This document shows, piece by piece, positions 13,432-21,359 of a stretch of 49,911 nt of DNA. Numbering within the stretch: the first letter of the stretch is position 1; each line of letters starts with the position of its first letter. The translations under genes and the position numbers were made by a program. The notes below the pieces were generated by a model. That model was given only the letters and a program-made list of their open reading frames with translations, did not search any database and was not told where the DNA came from. The stretch lies in IMG/VR virus record IMGVR_UViG_3300022562_000956, positions 1-49,911 of that record; one strand, 5' to 3'. The stretch is from a virus.

Positions 13432-13796
13432 TGACGCTGACGATGTGGCCAGACGACGTGCGCTGCGAGCGACGCTGGGCTGAGCGTGCGGCATACGGGC
13501 GAGGTTGTGCGCTGGGTGCGCAAGGAGGTGGTGTGATGCGTAATCAATACGAGGTGCGCCGAACGGATTGCAGCGTTTTTGGCGGCCACCAGCCAGTCAC
13601 GATCGCTGCCTACAAGCGTCCATGCGCCGCGCTACGCCATGCTGAGCGTCTGGCACTGCGTGACAACCGCGCGCATGCTACTCGGTACAATCCGGCCAAC
13701 GTCTACTACGAGGTGCGCAAGTTCAGCACGGGCGACTGGGTGGAAGTCGAGTCTCCGCTGGTGCCGTCAGTGGGCGAGATTGGGATTACGCCATGA
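13428..13796 (+). CDS. Hypothetical protein (122 aa)
   Basis: Two starts are credible. GTG 13428/ATG 13431 follows GGAGGA and overlaps the previous stop; ATG 13536 (M-R-N-Q-Y-E-V-R-R) follows AAGGAGGTG. Both are in one frame. The N-terminal piece has E-R-R-W-A-E-R-A-A-Y-G-R-G-C-A; the second piece is beta-rich and ends V-E-S-P-L-V-P-S-V-G-E-I-G-I-T-P. The product may exist in two forms. Function unknown. Confidence 0.5.
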   Translation: MMTLTMWPDDVRCERRWAERAAYGRGCALGAQGGGVMRNQYEVRRTDCSVFGGHQPVTIAAYKRPCAALRHAERLALRDNRAHATRYNPANVYYEVRKFSTGDWVEVESPLVPSVGEIGITP

Positions 13797-13963
13797 CGCG
13801 CCTTGTCTACCCGGTGCACTGCTCCGACCCTACAACACGCGTCGACCAGCACGGCGACCTGTGGGTGCTCGCGCTGCGCAGTGACCCGTCACGCGGAGGC
13901 GCTCCGTTGTGGAAGCGCGTGGAAGGCGTTGTGGTCGCGAAAGGTGGTCGCGATGCCTCATGA
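13793..13963 (+). CDS. Hypothetical protein (56 aa)
   Basis: M-T-R-L-V-Y-P-V-H-C-S-D-P at ATG 13793, which overlaps the previous stop (ATGA). Small beta protein with D-L-W-V-L-A-L-R and W-K-R-V-E-G-V-V-V-A. The stop lies inside the next gene. Not recognised. Confidence 0.45.
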   Translation: MTRLVYPVHCSDPTTRVDQHGDLWVLALRSDPSRGGAPLWKRVEGVVVAKGGRDAS

Positions 13964-14156
13964 ACGAGAGAGACTCGCAGCTCGCCTGCGCATCTCAGCT
14001 GGCGTGATGCTCGCTTCTCGCGACGACGTGCTGAGCGAAGTGCGCCGCGAATTGCGAGAGCGCTACCAGGAACGTGCGATTCTTGATGCAGCCGCCGCCA
14101 AGTTTCGCGAGGATTGGCTTAGGCGCATTCGTTGGGGAGAAGTGAAAGATGGCTGA
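13953..14156 (+). CDS. Small helical protein (67 aa)
   Basis: Starts M-P-H-E-R-E-R-L-A-A-R-L-R-I-S at 13953. Charged helices (SEVRRELRERYQERAILDAA) dominate; likely a coiled coil. Overlaps both neighbours by a few bases. Confidence 0.5.
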   Translation: MPHERERLAARLRISAGVMLASRDDVLSEVRRELRERYQERAILDAAAAKFREDWLRRIRWGEVKDG

Positions 14157-14472
14157 GCACAAATACGCGTACGTGGACCTGATCGACGGTCCATGCCACC
14201 GATACCCGAACACGTTCGAGATCTCGGCAGCAGTGATCGACAACGACGACCTGACGTTCGAGGTTGAGTGCGTGGTAGACCCGACAACCGGCGACGTCGA
14301 TCAGGTTCGCGTGCTCAAGCTGATCTGGGAGACGCGCGGCTGGCAGTGGCTTGTGCCCAGCCGACTACAGGACGCACCGCTGTACGGAGAGCTGATGTCG
14401 TGGATCAATGCCGACGGCAACGTACGCGAGATCATCGACGAGGTTCTGAGGGAAGAGCGCGACTGCGCGTGA
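14149..14472 (+). CDS. Hypothetical protein (107 aa)
   Basis: Acidic alpha/beta protein: M-A-E-H-K-Y-A-Y-V-D-L-I-D-G-P, then I-S-A-A-V-I-D-N-D-D-L-T-F-E-V-E-C-V-V-D-P, and helical C-terminus N-V-R-E-I-I-D-E-V-L-R-E-E. Overlaps the previous stop by eight bases. Not recognised. Confidence 0.5.
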   Translation: MAEHKYAYVDLIDGPCHRYPNTFEISAAVIDNDDLTFEVECVVDPTTGDVDQVRVLKLIWETRGWQWLVPSRLQDAPLYGELMSWINADGNVREIIDEVLREERDCA

Positions 14473-14484
14473 ATGGAGGACGCA

Positions 14485-14970
14485 ATGGCCTGCAAGCAAA
14501 TCAACCTCTCAATCGAGACGAGTGACCGCTACGGTGACGGCGATTGGTGGGATGCGCGCATCACTGGTTTTGATCGCACGGTCGAAGGCGACGGCGACTC
14601 AGCGGATGCGATCGCCGACGCGCTCCGCAATCTTGCTGATGAGGTCCGCTGCGACAGCATGGGCACGTCGACGCGCGCTGTGCAGGTCGAGGAGCTGCTA
14701 GGTTGGTGGAGCGACGTCATTGCCCCGAAGGTCGTTTGCGAGTCCTGCCTGGAACGGGTGCACGAGGACGAGTCTGGTGTATCTCCCATCAGCGGCACTG
14801 GCGTCTGGTGCAGCGAGTGCAGCGCCAATCTTGCCTGGGCCGAGCGCGAGCAGCTCGCCAACGAGCGCGCGAGAGAGATCGAGTACGTTCGTCAGGAACA
14901 GCTCGGACGCGACGCGGGAGATGATCTGTGCGAATCGACATGCGACGCGAGGGAGAGTGAACGTGGCTGA
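14485..14970 (+). CDS. Hypothetical protein with CxxC pair (161 aa)
   Basis: ATG 14485 has GGAGG at good distance and is preferred over ATG 14473. Beta-rich N-terminus with D-G-D-W-W-D-A-R-I-T-G-F, then an A-D-A-L-R-N-L-A helix, then C-E-S-C-L-E-R-V and W-C-S-E-C-S-A-N, probably one zinc ribbon, and a long charged helix at the C-terminus (ANERAREIEYVRQEQLGRD). No known function. Confidence 0.5.
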   Translation: MACKQINLSIETSDRYGDGDWWDARITGFDRTVEGDGDSADAIADALRNLADEVRCDSMGTSTRAVQVEELLGWWSDVIAPKVVCESCLERVHEDESGVSPISGTGVWCSECSANLAWAEREQLANERAREIEYVRQEQLGRDAGDDLCESTCDARESERG

Positions 14971-15262
14971 CCACTGCACTGAATGCCTGTGCCTACCTCC
15001 GGAAGGCGTACCAGCGCATAAGTGGCTAGGATACGATGCCGTGTGCCCAGACTGCCGGCAGATGCTGGATGACGAGGAAACGTTTGAGGAGCACGCGGCC
15101 GAAAACGTGTCCATCACCGAGTTCGGCATCGCAATCGGTCACTGCAGCTGCGTATACTGCCGTCGTCACCTGGCGCGACAGGCGCGACAGTGGGCGTGGG
15201 AGAAGTTGCACAAGGCGCGCGCTGCCGAGCCGGTTGACGAGAGCGAGGACATCACGTTTTGA
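14963..15262 (+). CDS. Cys-rich zinc-binding-like protein (99 aa)
   Basis: GTG start at 14963 overlapping the previous stop, with AGGGAGAG upstream. Three Cys clusters: H-C-T-E-C-L-C-L-P-P near the start, C-P-D-C-R-Q-M-L in the middle and G-H-C-S-C-V-Y-C-R-R-H later, consistent with two zinc sites. The C-terminus is Trp/Ala-rich (RQWAWEKLHKARAAE). Role unknown. Confidence 0.5.
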   Translation: MADHCTECLCLPPEGVPAHKWLGYDAVCPDCRQMLDDEETFEEHAAENVSITEFGIAIGHCSCVYCRRHLARQARQWAWEKLHKARAAEPVDESEDITF

Positions 15263-15282
15263 GCAAGCGGAGTGATGTGAAG

Positions 15283-16116
15283 ATGAGCAAGAAGAAGAAG
15301 ACAGTGCTGACGAAGCGCGCGCGTGACTTTTTGTCGCAAGGGCGGACTATTTATGACGGGTCGATCGCGTATGTGTTGCGTACGTGCGACGCGAACATGA
15401 CTGCTGCGCACCGCGGATTCGTATGGCCACGGTCGGGCGCAGTGACGTGCGATGATTGGGCTGCGACGCGCGAGTGCGGAAATGGATTGCACGGGTTCCT
15501 GTGGGGGACTGGTGATCACGCCTTGGCCTCATATGCACCAGGCGCGATCTGGGTCGTGTGCGCTGTGTGGTCGGACGATGTCGTCGACTTGGGCGGAAAG
15601 GTCAAGTTTCCGCGGGCGTGGGTCGTATTTGCGGGCCAGCGCGATGATGCGGTTGCATTACTCGTGTATCTTGGTGGGAAACCGGATTTTCGTGGCACCG
15701 CGACGGCTGGCGACGCTGGCACCGCGACGGCTGGCTACGCTGGCACCGCGACGGCTGGCGACGATGGCACCGCGACGGCTGGCGACGATGGCACCGCGAC
15801 GGCTGGCTACGCTGGCACCGCGACGGCTGGCTACGCTGGCACCGCGACGGCTGGCGACGATGGCACCGCGACGGCTGGCTACGCTGGCACCGCGACGGCT
15901 GGCGCACGTGGCACCGCGACGGCTGGCTACGCTGGCACCGCGACGGCTGGCTACGCTGGCACCGCGACGGCTGGCGCACGTGGCGTCATCTCTATCTGGG
16001 GATGGGACGGTAAGCGTCGCCGGATGGTCACTGGTTACGTCGGGGAAGACGGCATCAAGGCCAACGTTGCGTACCGCGTTGATCCGAAAACCGGGTGCCT
16101 GGTAGAGGCTAGATGA
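15283..16116 (+). CDS. DUF7666-like protein with twelve 8-residue G-T-A-T-A-G repeats
   Basis: 277 residues from ATG 15283 (TTG 15259 in frame overlaps the previous stop). N-terminal domain: Y-D-G-S-I-A-Y-V-L-R-T-C-D-A-N-M-T-A, W-P-R-S-G-A-V-T-C-D-D-W and C-G-N-G-L-H-G-F-L-W-G, as in DUF7666 proteins. Then twelve tandem copies of G-T-A-T-A-G-x-x, where x-x is DA, YA, DD or AR, likely a narrow beta-solenoid, and a beta C-terminus (GVISIWGWDGKRRRM). Such proteins occur in phages and plasmids with no known role. Confidence 0.65.
   Translation: MSKKKKTVLTKRARDFLSQGRTIYDGSIAYVLRTCDANMTAAHRGFVWPRSGAVTCDDWAATRECGNGLHGFLWGTGDHALASYAPGAIWVVCAVWSDDVVDLGGKVKFPRAWVVFAGQRDDAVALLVYLGGKPDFRGTATAGDAGTATAGYAGTATAGDDGTATAGDDGTATAGYAGTATAGYAGTATAGDDGTATAGYAGTATAGARGTATAGYAGTATAGYAGTATAGARGVISIWGWDGKRRRMVTGYVGEDGIKANVAYRVDPKTGCLVEAR
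15694..15981 (+). repeat. Twelve tandem 24-bp coding repeats
   Basis: Each unit is GGCACCGCGACGGCTGGC followed by six variable bases (GACGCT, TACGCT, GACGAT or GCACGT). The eighteen-base core is identical in all copies at nucleotide level, so the array is recently expanded or kept uniform by recombination. It lies inside the DUF7666-like gene and keeps the frame (period 24). Confidence 0.95.
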
Positions 16117-16133
16117 CACGAGGGAGTGATGCG

Positions 16134-16440
16134 ATGGAAGATGACAAGCTGACTAGGAAAGTACGCGCCATTGTCGAGTGCATGCGAAGCGAAGTCATGT
16201 GTGGTTTTGGTGCAGATCTCGTTTTCGAAGACACTCAACTCCTACTACAGGCAAGCGACGCGCTTGCTCCACGAACAGAGTGGGAGGAATGCACGTTTGC
16301 TAGAGGCGATGGCGCACGAGGAAGAAGGCGGCAAGATTATGTGTCGCAATATTGCAAATTCACCGAATTGGTATGAGCCAGGAGAGATCCGCCATCGCCA
16401 TCCTAACTGGGAGTGGCGTCGCAAGCGGAGCGGATCGTGA
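16134..16440 (+). CDS. EAM-motif family protein C, frameshifted
   Basis: Starts M-E-D-D-K-L-T-R-K at 16134 (AGGGAG upstream; ATG 16113 also in frame). The first frame reaches T-E-W-E-E-C-T-F at 16298. One base later the next frame continues L-E-A-M-A-H-E-E-E-G-G-K-I, completing the W-x-x-C-T-F-x-E-A-M motif seen in three other genes here. That frame ends at 16438-16440, where TGA overlaps the GTG of the exonuclease gene (GTGA), confirming it is coding. One extra base (G 16299 or one T of 16296-16298) separates the halves. Repaired length 101 residues. Confidence 0.6.
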
Positions 16441-17078
16441 GCGACGCAGTCCGCATCTGCCACTCCGACGATCGCGAACGATGGCTCGCTGAGCGCATGG
16501 CAGGCGTCGGCGGCAGCGATATCGCGGCAGTGCTAGGAGAGGACAAGCATCGCACGCGAGAGCAGGCGCGCATGGAGAAGGCGGGGCTTGCAGATCCGTT
16601 TGCCGGCAACGAGGCCACCGAGCTCGGGCACGCGATGGAACCGACCGTGGCGACCATCGCCAGAGCGCGATGGGGCTGGCAGCTCGAGCGCTACGGATGG
16701 CTGATACGCGACCATGTATGCTGCGAGCTCATCGTGACGCCTGACTACGTGATGCCGACGCCGTACGGTCCAGCGACCGTTCAGATCAAGTTCAGCTCGT
16801 GTCAGGCCACCGAGGACTGCAGGCCGCGCAAAGACGGGTCACCTAGCACGGCAGAGTATGCCGGAGGTCCGCCATTGCGACTGCAGCTGCAGATCCAGGC
16901 CGAGCTCGCAGCACTCGGCTGGCAGCATGGCGTTCTGCTAGTTTTGCACTTGCAACCCATGAAACTTCGCGCGTACTATGTTCCCCGCCATGACGGGGCA
17001 ATCGCGCGCATTCGCAGCGATGTGCCGGTGTTCATGCGAGAGGTGAGAGCGCTCAAGGAAGGCAGGATGACGGCATGA
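16437..17078 (+). CDS. YqaJ-like phage recombination exonuclease
   Basis: 213 residues of the YqaJ/lambda-exonuclease PD-(D/E)xK family, which degrades the 5' strand at double-strand ends to feed the annealase encoded next. Seen: [12 protein letters not shown] near the start, [11 protein letters not shown], the metal-binding V-T-P-D-Y (Asp103) and A-T-V-Q-I-K-F-S (Gln116, Lys118), then [10 protein letters not shown]. The acidic residue of the ExK pair is Gln here. GTG start 16437 forms GTGA with the previous stop. Confidence 0.8.
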   Translation: MSDAVRICHSDDRERWLAERMAGVGGSDIAAVLGEDKHRTREQARMEKAGLADPFAGNEATELGHAMEPTVATIARARWGWQLERYGWLIRDHVCCELIVTPDYVMPTPYGPATVQIKFSSCQATEDCRPRKDGSPSTAEYAGGPPLRLQLQIQAELAALGWQHGVLLVLHLQPMKLRAYYVPRHDGAIARIRSDVPVFMREVRALKEGRMTA

Positions 17079-17995
17079 CGAAACTTGCACGAGTAGACGG
17101 CGGAAGCGCGATTGCTCGCAGTGACTTCGACAGCGGGCAAGTGCAGCTGATCAAGGATACGATCGCCAAGGGCACCACTGATGCCGAGCTTCAGCTTTTT
17201 GTCCAGACATGCTCGCGACTCGGCCTTGACCCCTTTGCCCGCCAGATTTTCCTGGTCAAACGCTGGGACTCAACACTCAAGCGTGAGGTGGCTCAGAGCC
17301 AGGTCAGCATCGATGGCCTGCGGCTGGTAGCGGAGCGCACGCGCCAATATCGCGGACAGACGGCACCTCAGTGGTGCGGAGAAGACGGCACGTGGACCGA
17401 CGTCTGGCTGCAGAAAAAGCCGCCAGCTGCGGCACGCTGCGGCGTCTACAGGGAAGGGTTTGTTGAGCCGCTCGTGCGCGTGGCTCGTTACGACAGCTAC
17501 GTCCAGACGACGCGAGACGGGAAACCCAATCGCATGTGGGCATCGATGCCGGACGTGATGCTCGCAAAGTGCGCAGAGAGCCTAGCTCTGCGCGCAGCGT
17601 TCCCGAACGAACTGTCTGGCATCTATACGGCCGAGGAGATGGGTCAAGAGACCGGTGCTACACGCCAACGTGCGACCAAGCAGCCGCGTACGCTTGACGA
17701 CGTTGCAGACACGCGCGTCGTCACCGACGAACACGGCGACACTGTCACGATCGACGAAGAGACCGGCGAGATCATCGACGCACCGAGCCAGATGCCCGAG
17801 CCACCGCAGCCGCCAGACGAAGGAGAGTGCCCGCGGTTCTCGAGCGGTCAGCACGTAGGCAAGACATACGACGAGGTGCCAGCGGGCATGTTGCGCGCGC
17901 TGCTGAGCAAAGACGAGTTCTGCGAGCGCGCTGGGCCGCGCAACGTTGCGTGGGCGCGCTACGTTGTGGCGAGGCACGAATACGAGAAGGGTTGA
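17075..17995 (+). CDS. bet: Redbeta/RecT-type single-strand annealing protein
   Basis: 306 residues. The core [20 protein letters not shown], then [19 protein letters not shown] and [15 protein letters not shown], later [14 protein letters not shown], is the phage Bet family signature. It pairs complementary single strands, working with the exonuclease from the overlapping gene (ATGA). The C-terminal third (after ~200) is an acidic, Pro-rich tail ending in a small domain with G-K-T-Y-D-E-V-P that resembles other exodeoxyribonuclease-associated tails. Confidence 0.9.
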   Translation: MTKLARVDGGSAIARSDFDSGQVQLIKDTIAKGTTDAELQLFVQTCSRLGLDPFARQIFLVKRWDSTLKREVAQSQVSIDGLRLVAERTRQYRGQTAPQWCGEDGTWTDVWLQKKPPAAARCGVYREGFVEPLVRVARYDSYVQTTRDGKPNRMWASMPDVMLAKCAESLALRAAFPNELSGIYTAEEMGQETGATRQRATKQPRTLDDVADTRVVTDEHGDTVTIDEETGEIIDAPSQMPEPPQPPDEGECPRFSSGQHVGKTYDEVPAGMLRALLSKDEFCERAGPRNVAWARYVVARHEYEKG

Positions 17996-18029
17996 CATCA
18001 CACGCTCACGCGTGGTCAGATCATGGGAC

Positions 18030-18326
18030 ATGACGACGCTGACGACAGAGATGCTGGCCTATGTCCACGACTGCACACGATCTGCGGACAAGCACGATCT
18101 AGACGGCAAGAAGAGTTGCTTCGTGGCCGACATGCACAAGACGGCCGCGTTTCTTGGCATGTTCTCTGGCGATCTGGGTGAATTCAAGCAAGCGCTCGTG
18201 CGCATCTGGCGAACAGATGGCGCACACCTAACCCGTTGTGACCTCGTCGGCGCATACGACCAGGTCACGGTAGACGCGAGTGAGATCGTATACATGCACG
18301 CAACGTTTCACTTCGTCACCATGTGA
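18030..18326 (+). CDS. Hypothetical protein (98 aa)
   Basis: Starts M-T-T-L-T-T-E-M-L-A-Y-V-H at 18030. Soluble alpha/beta protein with two Cys (HDCTRS, KSCFVA), G-D-L-G-E-F-K-Q-A-L-V-R-I-W and a hydrophobic end (EIVYMHATFHFVTM). Follows the annealase by 34 bases. Not recognised. Confidence 0.5.
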   Translation: MTTLTTEMLAYVHDCTRSADKHDLDGKKSCFVADMHKTAAFLGMFSGDLGEFKQALVRIWRTDGAHLTRCDLVGAYDQVTVDASEIVYMHATFHFVTM

Positions 18327-18406
18327 CGACATGCTCCCACCGAAATGAGCCATGACGTGCGAATACTCTTCCACCGCTCAAGCAGATCAGGCACGATCAT
18401 GAATGT

Positions 18407-18437
18407 GAGGGCCGCGCAGCGGTAACTGCCGACCCTC
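18407..18437 (+). promoter_or_regulatory. Hairpin in 138-bp gap before MTTIEN-type gene
   Basis: The gap 18327-18464 holds GAGGG (18407-18411) and CCCTC (18433-18437) with a partly self-complementary interior (CGG...CCG). It could be a leader structure or terminator; the downstream gene has GGAG at a normal distance. Nothing else was recognised in the gap. Confidence 0.3.
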
Positions 18438-18464
18438 TGGACCACAGCCGGATAGGAGCCGACC

Positions 18465-18706
18465 ATGACCACGATCGAGAATAGCACCGAGAGCACCGTC
18501 ACCGACGCCCAGATCCGCGCACTTCGCGACGAGGCCGCAGCAGCCGGCGACTATGCTCAGGTCGACCTCTGCAACCGCGCCCTGTGCTCCGACGACGAGA
18601 CCACCGACCAGGACGGCAACAAGCGCGCAACATCTGCGCTCAGGTGATCGCCAACGCAGAGTCGCAGGACCTTGGCGATGACGATCCTGCCGCCGACCGC
18701 GCCTGA
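18465..18706 (+). CDS. MTTIEN-type small protein, frameshifted
   Basis: Begins M-T-T-I-E-N-S-T-E-S-T-V-T-D-A-Q-I-R-A-L-R and continues E-A-A-A-A-G-D-Y-A-Q-V-D-L-C-N-R-A-L, a small helical protein type I recognise from Myxococcota-like genomes and their mobile elements. The first frame stops at 18645-18647. The family normally continues with a C-x-x-V-I-A-x-A-E helix, and exactly that, I-C-A-Q-V-I-A-N-A-E-S-Q, lies in another frame from 18632 to the stop at 18704-18706. One base appears missing near 18629-18631; repaired length is 80 residues. Function unknown. Confidence 0.6.
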
Positions 18707-18763
18707 TCGTCCACCGCTCGGCCTCGCGAGGTGACTCGCGGTGCTCGTGGGAGGGATGATCAG

Positions 18764-19009
18764 ATGCACGCAGCAATCGGTATCAACGGCAAAGGGCTCG
18801 TCGTGTGGGGCCTGGGCGAGACGAGCGACGCGGCAATCGCCGACGCCCGCACGTGGCTACACGCGGACAACGAGCTCGTCTGCACTGAGGTGAGCGCAGA
18901 CGTCGCCGCTCGCATCGAGGACGGCGAGATCAACTGCGACGCGCTCGGTCTCGACTGCACGCGGCTCGCGCGCGACCTCGAGCTATTCGGGCAGCTGGTG
19001 GAGCCGTGA
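18764..19009 (+). CDS. Hypothetical protein (81 aa)
   Basis: M-H-A-A-I-G-I-N-G-K-G-L-V-V-W-G-L-G-E-T-S-D-A-A-I-A-D-A-R-T-W. The pattern W-G-x-G-E-T...A-x-x-D-A belongs to small proteins that often accompany MTTIEN-type genes in soil bacteria (my recollection, not tested). Acidic, alpha/beta. Its stop overlaps the next start (GTGA). Confidence 0.5.
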   Translation: MHAAIGINGKGLVVWGLGETSDAAIADARTWLHADNELVCTEVSADVAARIEDGEINCDALGLDCTRLARDLELFGQLVEP

Positions 19010-19275
19010 AACTCGCCGACATCGACCCGCATGCCGTCGCACTCGACGTCGCACGCCAGTCGCACGCTCACGTGGTCGACCTGACGTCGCGCCTGCTCTC
19101 GCCGATCTGCGATGGCCCGTGGCTGCCACGCGGGCAGCCTGAGGATGCCGCGCTGCGCTCGACGCAGATCTACCTGACCGTGCGCGACCTGGCCGCGTGC
19201 GTCCTAGCCGATCGCCGCGTCCCAGCGCCCTGCAACGTCGAGGCTCCCCGGTGCACTCAGGTGCAGGTGGTATGA
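19006..19275 (+). CDS. Hypothetical protein (89 aa)
   Basis: GTG start overlapping the previous stop: M-K-L-A-D-I-D-P-H-A-V-A-L-D-V-A-R. Helical, with two Cys near the end. The last 72 bases lie over the end of the opposing esterase gene (19204-20598), so the rightward and leftward operons meet tail to tail here. An alternative is that the true protein ends earlier through an indel, but the reading is clean. Confidence 0.45.
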   Translation: MKLADIDPHAVALDVARQSHAHVVDLTSRLLSPICDGPWLPRGQPEDAALRSTQIYLTVRDLAACVLADRRVPAPCNVEAPRCTQVQVV

Positions 19276-20598
19276 CTCGATCCATGGACCCTCAGGCGCA
19301 TCGACGAGCAGCGCTCCGAGCACCACGGCGAGTTGTGCCTGCTGCGTGCGCACGGACTCCCACGATGGGTATGGCCCGTCGGACGGCACGGTCGTCGGAA
19401 GGCGCGTGACGACGATCGGGGCTAAGCCGTAGCGCGCGACGTAGGCGCTGATGGTGGCTGTCCAATTGTCCGCGTACGCAGGCGAAGCGTCGACCGCGTC
19501 GTTGGCGCCGTCGTAGAGCACGTATCCAGCGAGTCGCGTTCCCGGCGTCCTGAGCGCTGCGTCGATGCGCAGTGTGTTGCTGTGCCAGTACGATCCGCCG
19601 TAGACCTGCTCGGACGAGCGGCGCCCGCCATGGCCACAGTTGAGCGCGGAGGTTTCGCGGCCTGTACGCTGCGCTCGCAACCAACCGAACAAGCCAGCGG
19701 GTCCAATACCTTTCAGGTCGCTGGAATATGCGCCTGCCACGTTGCACGGCTCCGAGAGCTCCGAGTACGCATCCCAGTAGCTCACCGGCGTGAACGCGCG
19801 CAGCATCCACAGCGACCCGTCAAGCGGTGGATATCCAGCAGGCGCTGTCGCCGGATCCGCGCGGCCCTCCATCTCCGAATCGCCAAGGCAAATCCAGACG
19901 TCGCGCGTCGCCGGAGCCACGTAGCGAGCGCGTGCGTACTGCCAAAGATGCGCGACCTGCGACGCGGTCAGCGCGCCGTCGAACACGTCAAGCTCGGCCA
20001 GCGCGATGGTGCTCGACTCGCCGATCATCATGCCAGTGCAGGCTCCCGACGTCACGCCACGGCCAGTACGCGTGCCCAGTGAGACGCCGTCGCGATAGAG
20101 CGTCCACGTGCCGCTGCCAACCGAGCCGTCGACGACCCACGTCCACCAGTGCGGCCACTGGCATAGCGCGTCGGTCCAGGGCTGGTCACCAGGAGGAGTC
20201 GGGCGCCAATAGTCCCCGCTCTCGTGCTCTGGCACTGCGGAGAGCTGCGCATAGAGCGTCTCGAAATCCAGGCGCAGCGCCACACCGCCCGTCTCAACGT
20301 AGCCCCACCACGCGAGCGTGAACGAGCCGGATAGACAGACGTCGGAGCTCGATGTCGTGAGCGACTGCGAGGTGACTACTACGAGCGGGTGTGAGCGCGC
20401 TCGATTGGTTCCGGCGAGCAGCGATGGAGCATCGACAGCGGACAGCGTCGCGCCTCCGATGCGCGCCGGCCATGTTCCGCGGGCGTAGTCCTCAGCGAGC
20501 CATTGCGCGCGCAACGCGAAGTCTGCAGGAGAAGGCAGGCGGGACATTGACGGTGATTGGCGCTGACCTCGACGTGCGGCGCCTGCGCGCCGATTCAC
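19204..20598 (-). CDS. LamG-like plus SGNH esterase tail protein
   Basis: 464 residues. Residues ~60-225 form a LamG/concanavalin-type beta sandwich ending I-A-L-A-E-L-D-V-F-D-G-A-L-T-A-S-Q-V. Residues ~232-464 form an SGNH hydrolase: G-D-S-E-M-E-G with nucleophile Ser241, G322 in C-G-H-G-G, G-A-N-D (364-367) and H444/H446 near the end. The close G-D/Q-S-x-M-E-G form suggests a carbohydrate O-acetylesterase that deacetylates surface polysaccharide during adsorption. GTG 20598 overlaps the previous stop; ATG 20547 is an alternative start. Confidence 0.7.
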   Translation of the reverse strand: MNRRAGAARRGQRQSPSMSRLPSPADFALRAQWLAEDYARGTWPARIGGATLSAVDAPSLLAGTNRARSHPLVVVTSQSLTTSSSDVCLSGSFTLAWWGYVETGGVALRLDFETLYAQLSAVPEHESGDYWRPTPPGDQPWTDALCQWPHWWTWVVDGSVGSGTWTLYRDGVSLGTRTGRGVTSGACTGMMIGESSTIALAELDVFDGALTASQVAHLWQYARARYVAPATRDVWICLGDSEMEGRADPATAPAGYPPLDGSLWMLRAFTPVSYWDAYSELSEPCNVAGAYSSDLKGIGPAGLFGWLRAQRTGRETSALNCGHGGRRSSEQVYGGSYWHSNTLRIDAALRTPGTRLAGYVLYDGANDAVDASPAYADNWTATISAYVARYGLAPIVVTRLPTTVPSDGPYPSWESVRTQQAQLAVVLGALLVDAPEGPWIESYHLHLSAPGSLDVAGRWDAAIG

Positions 20599-21359
20599 AG
20601 CGCCAGCGACCCCAGTGTTACATCGGCCTCTGAGCCGACTGTAAATGACATGTCGTCCGATCCAATCGAATCCGTGAGGCCAGCCGGGAACGATGCTCCA
20701 GTCACCTGCTCGCTGACGTCCCAGCGGTGAGCAGCACTCTGCGCGGTACCAAGCGGAGTTCGCCTGGTAGCGACGTATTGCGCGTACAGATCAGTGGCAT
20801 CAGCGGCATTGATGAATGTATCTGCTCCGACGAGCCCAGCCAAGTACGCTTCGCTACCCGATGTGCCAGTGTTTCTCGAATTGAACGCCATCGGAGAGTT
20901 GTTGGGCGCATAGGTTGCATCTGCAGTGCCCGAGCCTACTTCCACACCATTTACGCTCAAACGTACGGCGCTGCCGTCCCACCACCCTACGATAACCATG
21001 GGGGTATTTACAACCCCGACGGTTATTGTGTACGTCGGTGAGTAGGTCCCGGTGGCGTCGATGAAGAACGTCAAGCTAGCAGCGTTTTGCTCTATACCCC
21101 AACCGGTCGCCCCGCCGAAGCACCCGCTCAAATAGCCATACCCGGTTGGTATGGATGTCCACCACGCCAGCGCGCAGATCCACAGGCCTGTCGTACCGTC
21201 TCCCTGAACAGCAGGGAACGCCGTCATCAGCGACGCGCCTCCGCCAAATCCGGTGCCGCCATACAGGACTGTCGGAAGACCCGACTGGACGATCCCGCCC
21301 AGGCTGCTGCGCACGCCGCGTCGCTCACCGAGCGAACCCATCCTCCTATTGACTCGCAC
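20595..21359 (-). CDS. LamG-like receptor-binding/tail protein
   Basis: 254 residues, Gly/Ser/Thr-rich beta protein. It shows the LamG scheme: a concave sheet (GLWICALAWWTSI), I-G-W-W-D-G-S-A-V-R-L-S-V-N-G-V-E-V-G-S and E-A-Y-L-A-G-L-V-G-A-D-T-F-I-N-A, then a helix like that of the other LamG proteins in this block. GTG 21359 starts within the end of the lipoprotein gene. Placed between lysis genes and the esterase, it is probably a virion adhesion protein. Confidence 0.55.
   Translation of the reverse strand: MRVNRRMGSLGERRGVRSSLGGIVQSGLPTVLYGGTGFGGGASLMTAFPAVQGDGTTGLWICALAWWTSIPTGYGYLSGCFGGATGWGIEQNAASLTFFIDATGTYSPTYTITVGVVNTPMVIVGWWDGSAVRLSVNGVEVGSGTADATYAPNNSPMAFNSRNTGTSGSEAYLAGLVGADTFINAADATDLYAQYVATRRTPLGTAQSAAHRWDVSEQVTGASFPAGLTDSIGSDDMSFTVGSEADVTLGSLAL

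Noticed and set aside
13156-13494. Leftward 112-aa frame across the divergent gap
   Set aside because: Ser/Arg-rich shadow composition and overlaps rightward genes with good ribosome sites.
15694-15981. CRISPR-like array
   Set aside because: Period 24 with no true spacers; the units encode an in-frame protein repeat.
15602-16119. Repeat-rich antisense frames under the DUF7666 gene
   Set aside because: They are open only because a 24-bp repeat keeps all frames open; the forward frame has the recognisable domain.
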